Source of the DNA: Nocardioides sediminis
GTDB taxonomy: Bacteria > Actinomycetota > Actinomycetes > Propionibacteriales > Nocardioidaceae
DNA length: 64,000 bases
Direction of reading: 5' to 3'
Assembly: GCF_003047295.1 (NCBI RefSeq)
Contig: NZ_PZYZ01000002.1
Span: 744,001 to 808,000, forward strand
Numbering within the stretch: the stretch's first letter is position 1; each line of letters starts with the position of its first letter. Below the pieces are notes generated by a model. The model did no database searches. It was given only the letters and a program-made list of their open reading frames with translations, and had not been told where the DNA came from. Shown piece after piece: positions 57,095-64,000 of this stretch. The translations under genes and the position numbers were made by a program.

Positions 57095-57682
57095 ATGTCG
57101 ACGGGACGAGCAGTGCGCACCCTGGCCGCGCCTAGCGCGGTGGTCGGGCTCCTGGTGGCACTCACTGCCTGCGGCGGCGACGCCGGGGACACCAGCGAGC
57201 AGCCCGCGAGGACGCAGGGTTCCCCGACGGCCACCGCCACCGAGTCTCCTGACCATTCCGCGGACCAGCAGGTCGAGGTCCGTATGAGAGACGTCGCGGA
57301 CGCCGAGGGCGAGCGCATCGCAGGTGTGCTGATGAGCGGGAACAAGCCGTACGCGAAGTACGCGCTCGGCGGGTTCCTGCTCGAGGTGACCGACGACCCG
57401 TTCTCCGCCGTCGCGGTCGTCGCCGACCAGCCGCCCTGGGGCCCAGACAGCTCGCAGGGGAAGCCGCTGGCCGTCAGCCCGGGGCGCTACACCTTGATGA
57501 TGTGGCGAGGCCCCACACTGGGTCCCTACTCCAGCTGGGCCCCCGCCGGCGAGCCCGGCGGCACCGGCTGCCCGGTGCGGTTCGACGTGGGCGACGCGGC
57601 CGTCACGATCGTCACCGTCACCGGATTCCCGAACCAGGGCAAGGCACCATCGCTCGACACCCTGCGGCCGTGCCTGCAGTGA
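57095..57682 (+). CDS. lipoprotein of unknown function
   Basis: A 195-residue exported protein. The signal peptide ends in the lipobox LTAC (Cys26), then a Thr/Ser/Pro linker. The mature part (VEVRMRDVADAEGERIAGVL, LSPGRYTLMMWRGP-like region, FDVGDAAVTIVTVTGFP) is beta-rich with no family I recognise. TGGAGGT lies four bases before the ATG. Upstream a GCCCTG/CAGGGC hairpin (57061-57076) precedes the ribosome site. Its TGA overlaps the start of the beta-roll gene. Confidence 0.75.
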   Translation: MSTGRAVRTLAAPSAVVGLLVALTACGGDAGDTSEQPARTQGSPTATATESPDHSADQQVEVRMRDVADAEGERIAGVLMSGNKPYAKYALGGFLLEVTDDPFSAVAVVADQPPWGPDSSQGKPLAVSPGRYTLMMWRGPTLGPYSSWAPAGEPGGTGCPVRFDVGDAAVTIVTVTGFPNQGKAPSLDTLRPCLQ

Positions 57683-58140
57683 GCAAGGTGCTGCGCGCAC
57701 TGTCCGTCACCGCTCTGCTCGCCTTCGGCCCCGCGGCACCCGCAGCCGCCACGGAGATCAACGGCACCAACGGTCCGGACACGCTCGTCGGCACCCCGAC
57801 GGCGGACCTCATCCACGGCTACGGCGGGGCCGACGAGATCCACGCCGAGGCCGGCGCCGACCGCGTCCACACGGGCCGCGACGACAAGCGCGACACGGTG
57901 TACGCCGGACCCGGACCCGACCAGGTCCACAGCCGGCTCGGCGATCTCGTGCACACGGGCCTCGGGAACGACGTCGTCAGGATCGGCATCGCGCAGGCGT
58001 GGGGCATGACGCAGTTCTTCTGCGGACCTGGCTACGACCGTGTCCACGAGACCTGGGGCGGGGACCACAGCGGCGCCGGCGAACCCGACGACGGCAACGA
58101 CTGGCTGGTCGCCTGGCACAGCTGCGAGGAGGTCTACTGA
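57679..58140 (+). CDS. secreted protein with degenerate RTX-type beta-roll
   Basis: A 153-residue protein: signal peptide (about 1-26) then imperfect nonapeptides of the hemolysin-type calcium-binding kind (NGPDTLVGTPTADLIHGYGG, ADRVHTGRDD, GPDQVHS, GNDVVRIG). The glycines and aspartates are only partly conserved. The C-terminal third contains two Cys (FFCGPGY, WHSCEEVY) that may form a disulfide. The GTG start overlaps the lipoprotein stop, so both are made together and may act outside the cell as a pair. Confidence 0.72.
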   Translation: MSKVLRALSVTALLAFGPAAPAAATEINGTNGPDTLVGTPTADLIHGYGGADEIHAEAGADRVHTGRDDKRDTVYAGPGPDQVHSRLGDLVHTGLGNDVVRIGIAQAWGMTQFFCGPGYDRVHETWGGDHSGAGEPDDGNDWLVAWHSCEEVY

Positions 58141-58198
58141 GGACCCGTCGACCCCGTCGACCGCCTCATCGGGAAGGGGGGAGGCCGGCAAATGCGAA

Positions 58199-58227
58199 CG
58201 ACCCGCCAGGTGTCACCTGACGGGTCG
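58199..58227 (-). terminator. terminator of rpsT
   Basis: Twelve-bp stem with one mismatch (CGACCCGCCAGG, 58199-58210, with 58216-58227) and 5-nt loop, 17 bp after the rpsT stop. On the minus strand it is followed by TTCGCATTT. Confidence 0.65.
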
Positions 58228-58243
58228 AGCAGAGCGGGTCACC

Positions 58244-58504
58244 TCAGAGGGAGGCGGCCTTCTTCATGATGGCCGACTTGCGGTTGGCGGCCTGGTTCTT
58301 GTGGATGACGCCCTTGGAGGCGGCCTTGTCGAGCTTGCGGGCGGCCACGGCGCCTGCGGCGACAGCAGCGTCCTTGTCCCCGGCCTCGGCGGCCTCGCGG
58401 AACTTGCGCACGGCGGACTTCAGACCGGTCTTGACAGCCTTGTTGCGCTCGTGACGCTTCTCGTTCTGCTTGTTGCGCTTGATCTGGGACTTGATGTTGG
58501 CCAC
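58244..58504 (-). CDS. rpsT: 30S ribosomal protein S20
   Basis: An 86-residue basic protein. [30 protein letters not shown] and [18 protein letters not shown] are the S20 signatures. It begins with GTG preceded by AAAGG. In bacteria S20 is often autoregulated at its start. The mapped promoter lies 130 bp upstream, so the message has a long leader. Confidence 0.97.
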   Translation of the reverse strand: MANIKSQIKRNKQNEKRHERNKAVKTGLKSAVRKFREAAEAGDKDAAVAAGAVAARKLDKAASKGVIHKNQAANRKSAIMKKAASL

Positions 58505-58639
58505 AGGTGAACCTTTGCTCGCTCGTGCTGGTCAGGGAAAGCCTGGATGGTCGAAGACCGGTGTCTCGGCTGCCGACTGCCCTCGCAACGGATCGGTGGG
58601 GATCCGGGGCGCGGGGCGGCGCCGGACATGCAAGGAGAG

Positions 58640-58669
58640 ACACTACCGCTCGCGCGCGGGAGCGCCCAA
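58640..58669 (-). promoter_or_regulatory. promoter of rpsT
   Basis: On the minus strand a -35 TTGGGC (58669-58664), 18-bp spacer and -10 TAGTGT (58645-58640). Transcription would start near 58633, giving a leader of about 130 nt before the GTG. Confidence 0.6.
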
Positions 58670-58697
58670 ATCGTCCGTCGGGGCAGCCGAGAGCCGC

Positions 58698-59681
58698 TCA
58701 CGCGACCCCGATCCTACGGGCTGCGGCTCCCAGGAAGCGTCTCGACTCCTTGCGCCGGAACGCGGCCAGGGTGGGCAGGTTCACGTCGACGGCCGTGTGC
58801 GCCCGCCATGCGAGGTAGGACCCCATCGCCGCGAGACACGCGGTCACCAGGTCGTCCCCGGCGGCGCGCAGCGTCGGGGACGAGGACAGCGACGCGTCGA
58901 ACCACGTGCTGTCCACGCGTTCGAGCCGCGCGACCAAGGGGTCGAGCCAGTCCGGACCCCGGCCGAACGCACCCCAGTCGACGAAGACCAGGTCGCCGTC
59001 GACGCGCTGCACCAGGTTGTCGTTGCGGATGTCGAAGTGCACGACCGAGTCCGTCGGGACCTCTGCGAGCCGTGCCGCCATCGCGCGCAGGGAGTCGTGG
59101 CGCGCGAGGACCCACGCGGGCATGAGGTCGGAGGGCACCTCGTGGTGGTGGTCGAAGGCCGCCAGCCAGCCCCGGGTGGTGGCGGCGAAGTCGGTCGGTC
59201 CCGGCCGGTAGAGCGCGTGCGGTTCGTCCGCCGGGACCGCCGACGCCAGCGACGGCACGCGTTCGTTCATCACCGCTGTGAGCTCGTCGGTCTGGCGCAC
59301 CAGCCGCTCCATCTCGGCGTCGGAGGACAGGTCAGGGTGCGTCCCCTCCACGTCCTCGAGCAGCAGTGCGACCCAGTCGCCGTCGTCGTACGACGCCAGC
59401 ATGGCCGCCCAGAGCGGGTGCCGGCCGAGCAGCTCGAGCGCCAGCACCTCCCGCCTGAAGAGCACCGGGGTGTGGGGGTTGAGCTCGGTGCCCACGGCCT
59501 TGACGAACACCCGCGTCCCGTCGGCGCACACGAGCCGGGTGGCGCAGCCAGGTGACATGCCCCCCACCTGCTCGTGGGTCTCGACGACGACGGAGCCGAC
59601 CGTCGCCTCCACCCAGGCGCGCACCCGCACAGGGACGGCGGTGTAGGGGATCCGCGCCCCGACGGCGCGCGGCGCGCTCAC
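58698..59681 (-). CDS. APH-like phosphotransferase, second of a tandem pair
   Basis: A 327-residue kinase-fold protein (aminoglycoside phosphotransferase family). SVVVETHEQVGG and VFVKAVG (ATP lysine) in the N-lobe, HFDIRNDNLVQ as catalytic loop and FVDWGAFGRGPDWLD for metal binding. N-lobe and loop align with the upstream gene, indicating duplication. The GTG start overlaps the stop of that gene. The substrate may be a sugar, choline-like compound or antibiotic; no resistance is implied by sequence alone. Confidence 0.82.
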   Translation of the reverse strand: MSAPRAVGARIPYTAVPVRVRAWVEATVGSVVVETHEQVGGMSPGCATRLVCADGTRVFVKAVGTELNPHTPVLFRREVLALELLGRHPLWAAMLASYDDGDWVALLLEDVEGTHPDLSSDAEMERLVRQTDELTAVMNERVPSLASAVPADEPHALYRPGPTDFAATTRGWLAAFDHHHEVPSDLMPAWVLARHDSLRAMAARLAEVPTDSVVHFDIRNDNLVQRVDGDLVFVDWGAFGRGPDWLDPLVARLERVDSTWFDASLSSSPTLRAAGDDLVTACLAAMGSYLAWRAHTAVDVNLPTLAAFRRKESRRFLGAAARRIGVA

Positions 59682-60625
59682 CACCCGCGCCGCTGCGCCA
59701 GCCAGTCCCAGCACACTTCGCCCTGCCAGCGCTGGTGGTCGCGCAGGTGCGGCGAGGTGGCCGGCACCGGCTGTTCACAGGCCGACAGGAAGTAGCCGAC
59801 GTACAGGGCCAGCATGATGTCGACCGACTCGGCGGGCACGTCGCGCAGCAGGCGCCGCCGGGACATCACGGCCTCCACGTCGACCCCCTCACCGCGCGGA
59901 CCGATCAGGGCGGCGAAGGAGTCGAACCAGTCGCACGCGCGCACCGGCCAGTTCCAGTCGCAGATCAGTGCGCGACCGTCGGCGTCGATGAGCACGTTGT
60001 CGGAGCGGATGTCGGTGTGCGCCAACGTGTCGCCGCCGCAGACCTCGGCGATGCGACGGGCGAGGCCCTCGGCCTCGTCGAGGTGGGGCAGGTCCGGTCG
60101 GCTGGCCCTGATCACGGTCCAGCCGTCGACGAGGGGCGCCAGGTCGTCCTCGGCGCTCTCCAGGTGCAGCCCCGCGGGCGGAGGGGTGAGCTGGTCGGCG
60201 ACCACCTCTAGCGCGTCGAGGGTGGCGTCGAGGTCAGCCTGTCGCCACGGACGCCGCGGAGGCCGGGCCTCGACGTGCTCGATGCCGAGGACCACCCAGT
60301 CGTCGTCCAGCATCCACAGCAGGCGCGGCGCCGGCACCGACCCGGGGAGGGCGGCCAGCTTGCGACCCTCCTCGCGGTAGGAGTCGGCGAACGTCCTCTG
60401 CGCCTTGACCGAGGCGGCCTTGACGAAGTGCCGGGACCCGTCCTCGCACGTCAGCACGGACGCGAAGCCGGGCGTGAAGCCCGAGGTCTGGGAGACCGCC
60501 TCGACCACGACGGACCCGCACCTGCGCTCGACGTACGAACGCAGGTTGGGGGGCAGGAACGCCCACTCGAGGCGTCGGGCGGTCGCACCGGGGGGAGCGG
60601 GGTAGGCGCCGGGGCTCAGGGTCAT
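59678..60625 (-). CDS. APH-like phosphotransferase, first of a tandem pair
   Basis: A 315-residue paralogue of the next gene. N-lobe SVVVEAVSQTSGFTPGFAS with HFVKAAS, catalytic loop HTDIRSDNVLIDADG and metal motif CDWNWPVRACDW. ATG 60625 lies nine bases after GGGAGG; ATG 60634 is immediately adjacent to that site and less likely. It is divergent from the GNAT gene, and GATACT/AGTATC in the 53-bp gap may serve both directions. Confidence 0.82.
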   Translation of the reverse strand: MTLSPGAYPAPPGATARRLEWAFLPPNLRSYVERRCGSVVVEAVSQTSGFTPGFASVLTCEDGSRHFVKAASVKAQRTFADSYREEGRKLAALPGSVPAPRLLWMLDDDWVVLGIEHVEARPPRRPWRQADLDATLDALEVVADQLTPPPAGLHLESAEDDLAPLVDGWTVIRASRPDLPHLDEAEGLARRIAEVCGGDTLAHTDIRSDNVLIDADGRALICDWNWPVRACDWFDSFAALIGPRGEGVDVEAVMSRRRLLRDVPAESVDIMLALYVGYFLSACEQPVPATSPHLRDHQRWQGEVCWDWLAQRRGW

Positions 60626-60678
60626 GGGCGACATCCTCCCCGGCGCGCCCCGGTCCGGGCGAACGGGATACTGGGGCA

Positions 60679-61281
60679 ATGCCCGAGCTGGTCGCCCCCA
60701 CCCCCGTCGTACGCCGCTCCTTCCTCGAGTCCGTCGAGGAGCTGGTCGCGGAGGGCCGCACCGGGGAGGGGTCGATGCTCAAGCGCTGGATGGACCTCTT
60801 CTCCGACCGGTGGCACACCGAGGACGGGTTCGCCGAGTTCGTCGCCCACCTCGAGGCCGACGCCCGGCCCGAGGCCGAGCGCCCCACGGGCCACGTCCCC
60901 CAGAGCACGTGGTGGCTGGTGGACGGCGAGGAGTACCTCGGTCGCATCTCGGTGCGCCACGACCTGACCGAGTGGCTGCGCGAGTACGGCGGTCACATCG
61001 GCTACGAGGTCCGGCCCAGCGCCCGTCGCCGGGGGCACGCCACCCGGATGCTGCGCGAGGTGCTGCCGCACGCGCGCGCCCTCGGCATCGAGTCGGCCCT
61101 GCTGACGTGCGACGACGACAACGTCGCGTCGGCACGGGTGATCGAGGCCGCCGGCGGGGTGCTCGAGGACCAGCGCGGCGCCAAGCTGCGCTACTGGGTG
61201 CCGATGGGACCTCGGAGCACGTCGGAGGAAAGATCCCGGGCGGATGTCGAGGCCGGCCGGTCGGCTCCGTCCCACCTGTGA
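60679..61281 (+). CDS. GNAT-family N-acetyltransferase
   Basis: A 200-residue acetyltransferase. The acetyl-CoA loop is visible as EVRPSARRRGHATRML (R-x-x-G-x-A type), followed by ALLTCDDDNVASARVIEAAGG and the end strand RYWVP. It resembles the DUF-like GNAT acetyltransferases that begin APTPVVRRSFLESVEEL. The C-terminal 25 residues are an unconserved tail whose DNA carries the -35 element of the downstream ECF42-type promoter. Substrate unknown. Confidence 0.87.
   Translation: MPELVAPTPVVRRSFLESVEELVAEGRTGEGSMLKRWMDLFSDRWHTEDGFAEFVAHLEADARPEAERPTGHVPQSTWWLVDGEEYLGRISVRHDLTEWLREYGGHIGYEVRPSARRRGHATRMLREVLPHARALGIESALLTCDDDNVASARVIEAAGGVLEDQRGAKLRYWVPMGPRSTSEERSRADVEAGRSAPSHL
61245..61271 (+). 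promoter_or_regulatory. ECF42-type promoter of the DGPF gene
   Basis: TGTCGA (61245-61250), 17 bases, CGTC (61268-61271). As I recall from published work on ECF42 sigma factors, their promoters have TGTCGA at -35 and CG[A/T]C at -10. The site lies 48 bp before the DGPF gene that sits beside the ECF42 gene, just where an autoregulated promoter is expected. Confidence 0.65.
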
Positions 61282-61319
61282 GAGGGCCCGACCGGGGCCC
61301 CGATACGAGGAGAAGACAG

Positions 61320-61733
61320 ATGCCCAGGTTCCTGCTGCTCAAGCACTACCGCGGTGGTCCCGAGCACCACCACCCCGTCGTCCCGATGGACCAGTGGGCC
61401 CCCGAGGCGGTCGACGCGCACATGCGGTTCCTCGGCGAGACCTCCCGCATGCTCGAGGAGAGCGGCGAGCTCGTCGAGGGACAGGCGCTGCACCCGGGCC
61501 GCGTCTACGTCCAGTACGGCGGCGAGGGCGCGGCGCCGGTGACCACCGACGGGCCCTACCCGGAGACCAGCGACCTCGTCGCCGGCTGGTACATGGTCGA
61601 CGTGGAGTCCCGCGAACGGGCGCTCGAGATCGCCGCCCACGTCTCGTCCGGCCCCGACCAGGACGGCAACCCGTTCCACGAGTGGATCGAGGTCCGGCAG
61701 GTCATGGACGGCAGCGACCCGGGCGAGGCCTGA
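61320..61733 (+). CDS. YCII-related DGPF-domain protein
   Basis: A 137-residue protein of the YCII/DGPF type: FLLLKHYRGGPEHH at the start and DGPYPETSDLVAGWYMVDV, the DGPF motif with Tyr in place of Phe. The family has a dimeric ferredoxin-like fold and no proven reaction. GAGGAG precedes the ATG. ECF42 sigma genes are typically found next to such genes and control them. Confidence 0.92.
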   Translation: MPRFLLLKHYRGGPEHHHPVVPMDQWAPEAVDAHMRFLGETSRMLEESGELVEGQALHPGRVYVQYGGEGAAPVTTDGPYPETSDLVAGWYMVDVESRERALEIAAHVSSGPDQDGNPFHEWIEVRQVMDGSDPGEA

Positions 61734-61742
61734 GTCGCTGCC

Positions 61743-62891
61743 GTGGGCACCGTGGACGACGACCTGCTGCGGACCCTGGTGCCGCAGGTGATCGGCGTCC
61801 TCGTCCGTCGCGGCAACGACTTCGCGACGGCCGAGGACGCCGTCCAGGACGCGCTGGTGGAGGCGGTGCGGGTCTGGCCGCAGGCGCCCCCGGCGCACCC
61901 GCGGGCGTGGCTCCTCACGGTCGCCCAGCGCCGGTTGGTCGACGTACGACGCAGTGAGGCCGCCCGGCGCCGCCGCGAGGAGGCGCAGGCGGAGGAGCCC
62001 GAGCCGGGCCCCACCGAGCAGGCCGACGACACCCTGCTCCTGCTCACGCTGTGCTGCCACCCGTCGCTCTCGCCGACCTCCGCGGTGGCTCTCGCCCTGC
62101 GTGCGGTCGGCGGCCTGACGACGGCCCAGGTCGCGGAGGCGTTCCTCGTCCCGCAGGCGACGATGGCGCAGCGGATCAGCCGGGCCAAGGCGACCATCCG
62201 CGACGTGCCGCTCGACCGGCCGGGCGACCTCGCCGCAGTGCTCCGCGTGCTCTACCTGGTCTTCCACACCGGCCACCGCGGGCAGGTCGACCTCGCGGCC
62301 GAGGCCATCCGGCTGACCCGCCAGCTCACCCTGGCCAGCCCGGAGCCCGAGGTCCGCGGGCTGCTCGCCCTGATGCTGCTGCACCACGCGCGCGACGCGG
62401 CCCGGTGGCACGAGGGGCGGCTGGTGCCGCTGGACCGCCAGGACCGGAGCCTGTGGGACACCGCGGAGATCGCCGAGGGCGTGGGGCTCGTGCAGTCGGC
62501 GCTGGCGCAGGGGCGGCCGGGGGAGTACCAGCTCCATGCCGCGATCGCCGCCCTGCACGACGACGCCGCCACCTGGGAGGAGACCGACTGGCCGCAAGTC
62601 CTCGGCTGGTACGACGACCTGGTCGCCCTCGCCGGCAACCCCATCGCCCGACTCGGCCGCCTGGTCGCGCTCGCCCACGCCGAGGGCCCGGCGGCGGCGC
62701 TCGCCGAGCACGCGGCGCTGGAGGACGAGGTGGGCACCACCGCGCAGTTCCACGCGGTCCGCGCCCACCTGCTCGAGCTGGCCGGCGACCGCGACGGTGC
62801 GGCGGCGGCGTACTCCGAGGCAGCGGGCCTCACCACCAGCGCCCCCGAGCGCGACCACCTGGTCCGGAGCGCGGCGGCGCTGCGGTCCTAG
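61743..62891 (+). CDS. ECF42 RNA polymerase sigma factor with TPR-like C-terminus
   Basis: A 382-residue sigma factor. Region 2 (about 10-75, NDFATAEDAVQDALVEAVRVWP, PRAWLLTVAQRRLVDVRR), region 4 (about 110-155, LTTAQVAEAFLVPQATMAQRISRAKATI), then a roughly 230-residue helical, TPR-like extension (FHTGHRGQVDLAAEAIRLTR ... AAAAYSEAAGL) that marks group ECF42, where it replaces an anti-sigma factor and is needed for activity. GTG start nine bases after the DGPF gene, so the two are co-transcribed from the ECF42-type promoter. Confidence 0.92.
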   Translation: MGTVDDDLLRTLVPQVIGVLVRRGNDFATAEDAVQDALVEAVRVWPQAPPAHPRAWLLTVAQRRLVDVRRSEAARRRREEAQAEEPEPGPTEQADDTLLLLTLCCHPSLSPTSAVALALRAVGGLTTAQVAEAFLVPQATMAQRISRAKATIRDVPLDRPGDLAAVLRVLYLVFHTGHRGQVDLAAEAIRLTRQLTLASPEPEVRGLLALMLLHHARDAARWHEGRLVPLDRQDRSLWDTAEIAEGVGLVQSALAQGRPGEYQLHAAIAALHDDAATWEETDWPQVLGWYDDLVALAGNPIARLGRLVALAHAEGPAAALAEHAALEDEVGTTAQFHAVRAHLLELAGDRDGAAAAYSEAAGLTTSAPERDHLVRSAAALRS

Positions 62892-62937
62892 GGTTCGTGG
62901 CGCCGCAGCGTGGCGTGGAAGAATGGCGCGACCGTCG

Positions 62938-62943
62938 TACCGT
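62938..62943 (+). promoter_or_regulatory. -10 element of lepA promoter
   Basis: TACCGT, about 29 bases before the lepA GTG; a leader of roughly 23 nt with AGAAAG as ribosome site would result. Confidence 0.4.
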
Positions 62944-62972
62944 CCTCATGTAGTCGTTGCAGAAAGTCGCCC

Positions 62973-64000
62973 GTGTCCTTGACCAACGCGCCCCAGCCGG
63001 GCCAGACCGACCCGGCGATCATCCGCAACTTCTGCATCATCGCCCACATCGACCACGGCAAGTCCACGCTGGCCGACCGGATGCTGCAGCTGACCGGCGT
63101 CGTCGACGAGCGGGCCGCCCGGGCGCAGTACCTCGACCGGATGGACATCGAGCGCGAGCGCGGCATCACCATCAAGTCGCAGGCCGTCCGGATGCCCTGG
63201 ACCGTGCCGGGGGACAACGAGGAGGGCGCCGAGCCCGGCACCTACGTCCTCAACATGATCGACACCCCGGGCCACGTCGACTTCACCTACGAGGTGTCCC
63301 GGTCCCTCGAGGCGTGCGAGGCCGCGATCCTGCTCGTGGACGCCGCGCAGGGCATCGAGGCCCAGACGCTCGCCAACCTCTACCTGGCGATGGGCGCGGA
63401 CCTGCACATCATCCCGGTGCTCAACAAGATCGACCTGCCGGGCGCCAACGTCGAGAAGTACGCCGCGGAGCTGGCCGGCCTGGTCGGCTGCGAGCCCGAG
63501 GACGTGCTGCGCGTCAGCGCCAAGACCGGCGTCGGCGTCCCCGGGCTCCTCAACGAGATCGTCAAGCAGACCCCGGCTCCCGTCGGCGACGCCGACGCGC
63601 CCGCCCGGGCCCTGATCTTCGACTCCGTCTACGACACCTACCGCGGCGTGGTCACCTACGTCCGCGTGGTCGACGGCAAGCTCACCCACCGCGACCGGAT
63701 CAAGATGATGTCGACCGGAGCGGTGCACGAGATGCTCGAGGTGGGCGTCATCAGCCCCGAGCCGGTCAAGGCCGGCGACCTCGGCGTCGGCGAGGTGGGC
63801 TACCTGATCACCGGCGTGAAGGACGTGCGCCAGTCGCGGGTCGGTGACACCGTCACCAGCCAGCACCACGGCGCCTCCGAGCCGCTCGGCGGATACAAGC
63901 ACCCCAACCCGATGGTCTACTCGGGCCTCTACCCGATCGACGGCGACGACTACCCGACGCTGCGCGACGCGCTCGAGCGGCTCCAGCTCAACGACGCGGC
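62973..64000 (+). CDS. lepA: elongation factor 4, 5' part
   Basis: The first 342 codons of the LepA GTPase, which back-translocates or remodels stalled ribosomes. GTPase motifs: AHIDHGKST (P loop), [18 protein letters not shown] and NKIDLPGAN; domain 2 begins near [19 protein letters not shown]. The GTG start gives [20 protein letters not shown]. The gene runs off the right edge; the typical length would be about 610-620 residues. Confidence 0.96.
   Translation, partial: MSLTNAPQPGQTDPAIIRNFCIIAHIDHGKSTLADRMLQLTGVVDERAARAQYLDRMDIERERGITIKSQAVRMPWTVPGDNEEGAEPGTYVLNMIDTPGHVDFTYEVSRSLEACEAAILLVDAAQGIEAQTLANLYLAMGADLHIIPVLNKIDLPGANVEKYAAELAGLVGCEPEDVLRVSAKTGVGVPGLLNEIVKQTPAPVGDADAPARALIFDSVYDTYRGVVTYVRVVDGKLTHRDRIKMMSTGAVHEMLEVGVISPEPVKAGDLGVGEVGYLITGVKDVRQSRVGDTVTSQHHGASEPLGGYKHPNPMVYSGLYPIDGDDYPTLRDALERLQLNDA

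Noticed and set aside
56860..57135. 91-codon frame in the gap after holA
   Set aside because: Arg/Gly-rich, no ribosome site, overlaps the well-supported lipoprotein start and shows no protein-like periodicity.
52267..57345. Very long open frame on the minus strand (1692 codons) opposite comEA-comEC-holA
   Set aside because: Antisense shadow of GC-rich genes: low-complexity Arg/Gly/His/Asp composition, no domain, and the plus-strand genes are clearly real.
58698..60625. Antibiotic-resistance genes
   Set aside because: The APH fold covers many metabolic kinases; nothing in the sequence points to a drug substrate.
62948..62953. ATG-TAG start-stop minimal upstream frame before lepA
   Set aside because: The predicted transcript start (about 62950) falls inside it, so it would not be a complete upstream frame.

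Overview
The window is a contiguous piece of chromosome from a very GC-rich actinobacterium. The complete GlgE maltosyl-phosphate pathway, the gene order proA - nadD - rsfS - phosphatase and leuS ... comEA - comEC - holA - rpsT - lepA, the many GTG starts, GTGA/ATGA gene overlaps and TANNNT-type leaderless promoters all fit Actinomycetota; a Nocardioides-like (Propionibacteriales) host is my inference from overall gene content and is not proven by any single marker.

Layout. 1-5.2 kb: tail of an acyl-CoA mutase, a GtrA membrane protein, a thioredoxin-fold/TPR protein and pyruvate phosphate dikinase. 5.2-11.7 kb: a tight + strand surface-glycan cluster (FkbM-type methyltransferase and three glycosyltransferases). 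11.7-15.4 kb: a GNAT-remnant/Nudix protein, then a divergent pair of secreted copper proteins (multicopper oxidase with an extra cupredoxin domain, and a cupredoxin-like protein). 15.4-32.1 kb: alpha-glucan/trehalose metabolism: a four-gene minus-strand operon glgE-treS-mak-glgB with overlapping starts and stops, a large secreted M36 metalloprotease, glgP on the + strand, and glgX co-transcribed with a divergent ion channel. 32.2-35.4 kb: enoyl-CoA hydratase, a small membrane protein and etfB-etfA. 35.4-39.1 kb: an unusual block of direct and inverted repeats, proA, a 49-residue membrane protein, nadD, rsfS, a histidine phosphatase and tRNA-Ala(GGC). 39.1-46.2 kb: cation/proton antiporter, two-component system, SDR oxidoreductase, MFS exporter with ArsR-type regulator, DUF4870 protein. 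46.2-48.9 kb: leuS preceded by what looks like a complete leucine attenuator (leaderless 12-codon leader peptide with three consecutive Leu codons, a hairpin over its stop codon and a T-tract terminator). 49-51.7 kb: secreted subtilase and an XRE regulator with a palindromic operator candidate between them. 51.7-58.5 kb: degV, comEA, comEC, holA, a lipoprotein/beta-roll pair and rpsT. 58.7-62.9 kb: tandem paralogous APH-like kinases, a GNAT enzyme, and a DGPF/YCII protein with its ECF42 sigma factor, including a matching ECF42-type promoter. The right edge cuts lepA.

Functional links. TreS turns trehalose into maltose, Mak phosphorylates it, GlgE polymerises maltose-1-phosphate and GlgB branches the glucan, while GlgP and GlgX degrade it; PPDK sits at the pyruvate/PEP node. 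EtfAB collects electrons from acyl-CoA dehydrogenases and fits with the enoyl-CoA hydratase and acyl-CoA mutase. The most interesting items are regulatory rather than a new multi-gene system: the leuS attenuator, a recurring leaderless-promoter pattern at about ten genes, the ECF42 promoter, the 65-bp repeat block, micro-duplications of gene ends, and an ion channel with an atypical filter overlapping glgX. All calls come from reading the sequence; no database search was run.
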